DNA from: Candidatus Saccharimonadota bacterium
Lineage (GTDB): Bacteria; Patescibacteriota; Saccharimonadia; Saccharimonadales; Saccharimonadaceae
Assembly (NCBI GenBank): GCA_028288995.1
Contig: JAQGHF010000003.1
Coordinates: forward strand, 248,001-312,000
Length of the DNA: 64,000 nucleotides
Direction: 5' to 3'
Shown: positions 59,869-64,000 of the stretch, piece after piece
Position numbering within the stretch: position 1 is the first letter of the stretch
How the letters are laid out: each line of letters opens with the position of its first letter
Program-made: the position numbers and the translations under genes
Notes under the pieces: model-generated
What the model was told of the DNA's origin: nothing
Database searches by the model: none
Seen by the model: only the letters and a program-made list of their open reading frames with translations

Positions 59869-60492
59869 ATGAAAAAAGCGAAAATGACCCAAAATTCTGA
59901 CGAAAAAACTGCACGGTTCTCGGGTCGTTCTTCAAATCGTCTGGTCAAAATCGTTCTTATTATCGTCCTATTTCTTGTGGTTATCGGCGGCATTATCGCA
60001 CTTGTTGTCTGGCGTAACGCAGCGCTGCCAAAAACTGACACTACAAGCACAACGCCAGCGCCGGTCGCAGCAACCAAAGTCGCCAAGCAATCAGGTCAAA
60101 CACTTGATCCTACAATTGCGACGTCTGCCAATGCCGCCAAGGCGAGTGGTAATGTAGCGAGCGCAGTTGCCATCTACGATACAGCTATCGCTGCCAATAG
60201 CGACAGCGACGAACAGGTTGCGCTTTATATTAGTAAGGCAGTTCTTCAGGCGTCAGACGGTGATGTAAGCGGGGCAATTACTTCAGCCAAAAAAGCTGAA
60301 GCGCTAGCTGGTTTGACACTGGCCACGACAACTCTGCTGGCATCGCTATATCAACAAAATGGCGATAAGGTAAACGCTGCGATATACTTCCGAAAAGCTG
60401 CTGATCTTGTGGTAGATCCAGGCGACGGCTCGACTGTTGGGGATAAGCAATATTATCTCGATACCGCACAGCAGCTGGAGGCTTCCCAGTGA
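59869..60492 (+). CDS. Membrane-anchored TPR-like protein
   Basis: A cytoplasmic basic start (about 25 residues) and one membrane helix (VKIVLIIVLFLVVIGGIIAL) precede a Thr/Ala-rich linker and a helical repeat region with TPR-type spacing: ATSANAAKASGNVASAVAIY, ALYISKAVLQASDGDVSGAI, and LLASLYQQNGDKVNAAIYFR. TPR domains mediate protein contacts. Its place just upstream of an exported protein and pilM/pilN suggests a role in pilus or envelope assembly, though this is inference from position. AAGGTAAG precedes the ATG; the stop overlaps the next start (GTGA). Confidence 0.65.
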   Translation: MKKAKMTQNSDEKTARFSGRSSNRLVKIVLIIVLFLVVIGGIIALVVWRNAALPKTDTTSTTPAPVAATKVAKQSGQTLDPTIATSANAAKASGNVASAVAIYDTAIAANSDSDEQVALYISKAVLQASDGDVSGAITSAKKAEALAGLTLATTTLLASLYQQNGDKVNAAIYFRKAADLVVDPGDGSTVGDKQYYLDTAQQLEASQ

Positions 60493-62420
60493 TCTCGCCT
60501 ATGAAGCGGCTTACAGCGACAACCTTAGCAGTTGTCCTCACCCTTATCCTAGGAGTGATTGTGCCAATACAAACAGCGACAGCCGCGCCTTGGGATGGTC
60601 GTTACTTTAGCAACAACCCGAGGGGAAGTAACTCGTATTTCGATAATAAGCGCTACTTTACGTTGAGTCACTATAATGCTGGACTTTTAAACTACGTTCT
60701 TTCTGCCGGATTGCACGTCTCGAGTCCCGGCGAGATGGTGAACTATCTGAGGGCGATGAATCGTGGTCCAAGTAGCAGTTTATCTCAAAAAAGAGACGTT
60801 GCCGGATCGGCTTTTATCGTGCAAACGATTTTAGGACGAAGTGGTGATGTCGCCAATGCCAATGGTGGACGGAATATCTCTGACGCTGATTTTAATACCC
60901 TCCTCAGCACGCTCAATGCCGCTTCGATTAACTGGAATACGACCGTCTGTACCAACGGCATCAATACAATGTCGGGGGCAAGCAGTAGCAAGGGTCAGGT
61001 CGATATTATGAGGGATCCGGATAAGATTGGCACTCAGCACTGTGAAGATGGTATTAGTATTAGTGATACCAGCGGTCACCAGTATAATATTTTCCATCGT
61101 TGTGCGAACCCAGTTGGTGATACTCAAGGAATTGACAATATTAAGTTCAATCTCACGCCGAGCATATCAACCAATCCAAGTAACGCTGTTACGGCTGGTG
61201 GTACAGCGACAGCAACTGGCGTCGTTAACAATACTGGTCCTACACCGAGTACTGCTGTTGAGTGGCAAGAATCTCAGTTCACGGTTCCTTCAGGCAATCC
61301 TCCTAGTGGTGGAACGAGCAACCAGGATCCAAAAGGTTTCTTCGGAAGAGACACGACAGCGATAGATTCGGGAACGAGAACTTTCCCGATCGGTTTGACC
61401 TCCTTCCCAAAGGCAGTAACGGTTCCTGATCTTCCTGTTGGTACAAAGATCTGCTTCGTGATGTCAGTGCGACCGTACAATCAGAGTACGGGTGATTGGT
61501 ATCACAGCAATCCTTCCTGTGTGGTGATCGCGAAAAGACCCACTGCGCAAATAGTAGGTGGAGACCTCAGGGTGGGGGCTGCATTTGTGGGAAGTACCGT
61601 CCCGGTAGCGGGAAGCAATATTCAAACAAGCGTCACGATCAAAACAGGTAAATCATATGGAACATGGGGTGAATATGGTCTGATTGCTTCAGGTATCATT
61701 ACAGGTGCGGCATCGGGCTCAGCGTATAGTGGCGGTTTGGCTTGTACGACTGGTTGTGCGATCAATACCATCAGTTTTACGAATTCGAGTGGCACGATCG
61801 GAAAATATACGGCAGCAACTAACATTCCTGATGTTGCCTCATCGTTTTCTATATCTGCTTCGACACCACAATTCTCAAGTCTTGCTGACGCAGCCAGTCA
61901 GCGGGTGGAAACATCAAATAACGACATTACAATAAATGGTGGAACGATTCGAAAAGGACAATGGCTTGTGATCAACGCGCCCACCAAAACGGTCACTATT
62001 ACTGGTGATATCAAATACGACAACAGTCCTTTGCAGGCTATAACCGATATTCCTCAGCTCGTCATCATCGCCGATAAAATAAATATCGAAGGTAACGTAG
62101 GGCAGGTAGATGCTTGGCTCGTCGCTTCGGGCGCGACTGGGTCGGTGAACACCTGTAGTGCCTCGAACGGCACGCAGCTTGGTGTGACCGATAAATTAAC
62201 AAGTTCGATGTGTAACAACACACTTGTTATCAATGGTCCGGTTATGGCGAAAACCCTTTACCTCCGTCGTACTGCTGGTGCGGACAATGCTGCACAAACC
62301 AGTATCCCAGCAGAGGTTATCAATCTTCGACCTGACGCATTCTTGTGGGCTACCTCTCAATCATCAAAGAGCGCTCGTCTCGATACGACCTACGTTCAAG
62401 ACTTACCTCCGCGTTTCTAG
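60489..62420 (+). CDS. Large exported protein of unknown function, pilus-adjacent
   Basis: 643 residues. A signal peptide (MKRLTATTLAVVLTLILGVI, then ...TATAAPWDG with an AxA-type cleavage site) directs export. The mature part begins with FSNNPRGSNSYFDNKRYFTL, has a middle strand-rich region with conserved Cys pairs (CTTGC, and CSASNGTQLG to MCN), and ends in a beta-helix-like segment (ITINGGTIRKGQWLVINAP, VIIADKINIEGNVGQVDAW) resembling proteins near type IV pilus operons. No catalytic motif is recognised. GTG 60489 is chosen because GGAGG lies seven bases before it; ATG 60501 is an alternative start. Confidence 0.65.
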   Translation: MISPMKRLTATTLAVVLTLILGVIVPIQTATAAPWDGRYFSNNPRGSNSYFDNKRYFTLSHYNAGLLNYVLSAGLHVSSPGEMVNYLRAMNRGPSSSLSQKRDVAGSAFIVQTILGRSGDVANANGGRNISDADFNTLLSTLNAASINWNTTVCTNGINTMSGASSSKGQVDIMRDPDKIGTQHCEDGISISDTSGHQYNIFHRCANPVGDTQGIDNIKFNLTPSISTNPSNAVTAGGTATATGVVNNTGPTPSTAVEWQESQFTVPSGNPPSGGTSNQDPKGFFGRDTTAIDSGTRTFPIGLTSFPKAVTVPDLPVGTKICFVMSVRPYNQSTGDWYHSNPSCVVIAKRPTAQIVGGDLRVGAAFVGSTVPVAGSNIQTSVTIKTGKSYGTWGEYGLIASGIITGAASGSAYSGGLACTTGCAINTISFTNSSGTIGKYTAATNIPDVASSFSISASTPQFSSLADAASQRVETSNNDITINGGTIRKGQWLVINAPTKTVTITGDIKYDNSPLQAITDIPQLVIIADKINIEGNVGQVDAWLVASGATGSVNTCSASNGTQLGVTDKLTSSMCNNTLVINGPVMAKTLYLRRTAGADNAAQTSIPAEVINLRPDAFLWATSQSSKSARLDTTYVQDLPPRF

Positions 62421-62455
62421 AGTAAAACAACTTGCTTTTACGCTTATGCTTTCGG

Positions 62456-62471
62456 TATAATGAGGGGCAAT
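62456..62471 (+). promoter_or_regulatory. pilM promoter -10 box and ribosome site
   Basis: TATAAT (62456-62461), then GAGGGG (62462-62467) and ATG 62472. The in-frame ATG at 62460 lies within the -10 box and is unlikely to be used. Confidence 0.5.
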
Positions 62472-63521
62472 ATGGCATTACTAAAAGGCGTGGGCGACTT
62501 CTTTGCTCTAGACATCGGAACAAATGCAGTACGAGTACTACAACTCTCTTCAACTGGTCCCGATAGTTGGTCACTCGATCACTTCGGTTATGCGCCACTT
62601 GATGAGCATACAGCCACCAGTAATTCACCCGAAAGCCTACGTAAATTAGGCGAAATTATCATGACTGCAGTAGGGCAGAGTGGTATTAAATCGAAAAGTG
62701 TTGTGATTGGATTGCCTTCAAGCAAAACATTTACGACTGTGATTGAGTTGCCTGTCATGCCAGAGGCAGAACTAAAGAGCACACTTAAATATCAAATTGA
62801 TCAGTATATTCCAATGGCTGCAAACGAAGCGAAGGTTGACTGGGCATTGCTTGGCACGTCACTGCACGACCCAAAGCAACAAGAAATCTTGCTTGCGAGC
62901 ACTGCGAATGCTTATGCAGAAGAACGTCTCGAATTTATTGAGAGCCTCGGTCTTGATGTGATTGCCTCAGAACCAGATCCACTTGCAATGGTTCGTTCAT
63001 TGCTTCCAGCGGGTATCCCTGACGGTCGCCTCATCATCGACGTCGGTGAGTTTTCGACTGACCTCGCGATTACTTTTGGTGACAGCCCACGTCTTGTTCG
63101 TACAATTCCTATGGGAGTAAAGACACTCATTAAAGCTGCGGTGCAGAACTTAAACGTTCAAGAAGACCAAGCTCGTCAGTTCATTTTGAAATTTGGGCTT
63201 GCGCCAGATCGTCTTGAGGGTCAGGTGTACCGCGCACTTGAATCAACGCTTGAAAACTTTGCCACTGAACTGACGAAATCTGTGAAGTTCTTCCAGACTC
63301 GTTACCCTAATACTCCAGTCGGCGGTATCCTCCTGTCTGGTTATGCGGCGATTGTCCCATTGTTTGGTGACTACGTGACTGCGAAAACAGGTGTTCCATC
63401 GGTTATTGCAAACCCATGGCAGAAAGTTCGCGTGTCGCAGTCTGACCAGCAACAACTCATGACCGTTGCCTCCGAGTTCGCAACAGTGATTGGTCTTGCA
63501 CAGCGAAGGAATAAGAAGTAA
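62472..63521 (+). CDS. pilM: Type IV pilus assembly protein PilM
   Basis: Actin-like (FtsA-fold) cytoplasmic ATPase that connects the pilus motor to the inner-membrane PilN/PilO complex. FFALDIGTNAVRVLQLSSTG is the phosphate-1 region, ELPVMPEAELKSTLKYQIDQ the PilM-specific segment, and LIIDVGEFSTDLAI and GGILLSGYAAIVPLFGDYV the second phosphate and adenosine regions. 349 residues is normal. pilN overlaps its stop by one base. Together with the prepilin-like protein at 9356 it indicates a working type IV pilus. Confidence 0.93.
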   Translation: MALLKGVGDFFALDIGTNAVRVLQLSSTGPDSWSLDHFGYAPLDEHTATSNSPESLRKLGEIIMTAVGQSGIKSKSVVIGLPSSKTFTTVIELPVMPEAELKSTLKYQIDQYIPMAANEAKVDWALLGTSLHDPKQQEILLASTANAYAEERLEFIESLGLDVIASEPDPLAMVRSLLPAGIPDGRLIIDVGEFSTDLAITFGDSPRLVRTIPMGVKTLIKAAVQNLNVQEDQARQFILKFGLAPDRLEGQVYRALESTLENFATELTKSVKFFQTRYPNTPVGGILLSGYAAIVPLFGDYVTAKTGVPSVIANPWQKVRVSQSDQQQLMTVASEFATVIGLAQRRNKK

Positions 63522-64000
63522 TGATTGAAATTAACCTTGTCCCTGACGTAAAACAAGAGCTTATCCATGCTCGAATGGTGCGATCAACAGTGGTTTCTGT
63601 TGCTGTCATCGTGACGATCATTGCCGGTGCACTTGTTGCCATCCTTGCTGCCTATGTGTTTGGTGTTCAGACGGTTCGTAGCGCTGTTGCAGACGATGCT
63701 ATTAAAAAGGGAAGTAGTCAGCTTGCGAGCGTTACAGATCTTTCAAAGATCCTTACGATTCAGAACCAGCTGACGAAGCTGAGCGCATTGAACGATGTCA
63801 AGAGCATTGATTCTCGTGTCTTTGACATGCTTCAAGCAGTGATTCCACCAGCACCAAACGCTGTGCAAATCTCTAGCCTTACCGTTGATACAGCAGTGGG
63901 AACTATCTCGCTCCAAGGTCAAACTCCATCATTCCCATCACTTGAGACATTCAAGAAAACAGTCGGACTTGCTAATGTAAGGTACAAGGATGCCGGTGGC
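63521..64000 (+). CDS. pilN: PilN-like type IV pilus protein (3' end outside window)
   Basis: The typical PilN start MIEINLVPDVKQELIHARMV leads into one membrane helix (VVSVAVIVTIIAGALVAILA) and a periplasmic coiled-coil then alpha/beta region (SQLASVTDLSKILTIQNQLT, VQISSLTVDTAVGTISLQG). The INLVP motif is what binds PilM in characterised systems. The gene is open to the last base of the window (160 codons visible of an expected about 200). Start ATG overlaps the pilM stop by one base, so the two are translationally coupled. Confidence 0.88.
   Translation, partial: MIEINLVPDVKQELIHARMVRSTVVSVAVIVTIIAGALVAILAAYVFGVQTVRSAVADDAIKKGSSQLASVTDLSKILTIQNQLTKLSALNDVKSIDSRVFDMLQAVIPPAPNAVQISSLTVDTAVGTISLQGQTPSFPSLETFKKTVGLANVRYKDAGG

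Noticed and set aside
1-64000. CRISPR arrays, rRNA genes, prophage or transposase genes
   Set aside because: No regularly spaced repeats, no rRNA signatures and no recombinase or phage structural proteins were found in any frame.
1-64000. UGA recoded as a sense codon (as in Absconditabacteria/Gracilibacteria)
   Set aside because: TGA ends many well-conserved proteins at the expected length (polA, orn and others), and no conserved protein has an internal TGA.

Overview
The window looks like a chromosomal segment of a Candidatus Saccharibacteria (TM7) or closely related Patescibacteria (CPR) genome. This is inferred from content, not from a search. The signs are a streamlined, densely packed gene order; the standard code, with TGA used as a stop in many ATGA/GTGA overlaps (against the UGA-recoding Absconditabacteria/Gracilibacteria); a bifunctional phosphoglucose/phosphomannose isomerase; a FemAB-type peptidoglycan enzyme; an RNase J; type IV pilus genes; a large VirB6/TrbL-like membrane protein; and housekeeping enzymes that have lost metal-binding cysteines.

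Layout. 1-9.1 kb: a membrane-anchored SGNH hydrolase, a MurE-type ligase, a minus-strand group (small acidic protein, FemAB, amidinotransferase/DDAH-like protein), the sugar-phosphate isomerase and a MacB-like ABC exporter. 9.1-10.6 kb: tRNA-Ser(GGA), then a compositionally distinct gene joining a type IV pilin N terminus to an FGE/C-type-lectin domain of the kind diversified by retroelements. 10.6-15.2 kb: a MazG-like protein and the ribonucleotide reductase locus, with a long regulated leader, an alpha subunit lacking its C-terminal CxxC tail, two small ORFs (one ending in CDSCQ) and a Tyr-to-Phe (class Ic-like) beta subunit. 15.2-25.8 kb: zwf, pyrG, argS, mscL, msrB, orn, dnaG and rpoD. 25.9-38.2 kb: helicase, P-loop kinase, polA, dut, fpg, holA, rpsT, a DHH-like protein and truB. 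38.2-50.1 kb: the VirB6-like protein, rpsO, pnp, family-4 UDG, RNase J followed by a strongly folded RNA element, and ftsK. 50.1-55.6 kb: an AT-rich, translationally coupled minus-strand glycan island. 55.8-59.8 kb: rpsF, ssb, rpsR, efp, a 2H phosphoesterase, tlyA and ychF. 59.9-64 kb: envelope proteins leading into pilM and pilN, which runs off the window.

Gene expression shows a clear split. About fifteen genes have a TATAAT-like -10 box only 6-8 bases before the start codon and no Shine-Dalgarno, which implies leaderless mRNAs. Ribosomal protein, nrd, pnp and rnj transcripts instead have leaders and a GGAG-type ribosome site. Three starts (FemAB, ABC ATPase, P-loop kinase) are set by this rule.

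The strongest candidates for new biology are the split ribonucleotide reductase tail, the pilin-lectin fusion with a diversity-generating-retroelement-like C terminus, paired NrdR-like operators with identical 33-bp spacing at nrd and pyrG, loss of all zinc ligands in DnaG and of the Fe-S ligands in the uracil-DNA glycosylase, and a folded RNA downstream of RNase J.
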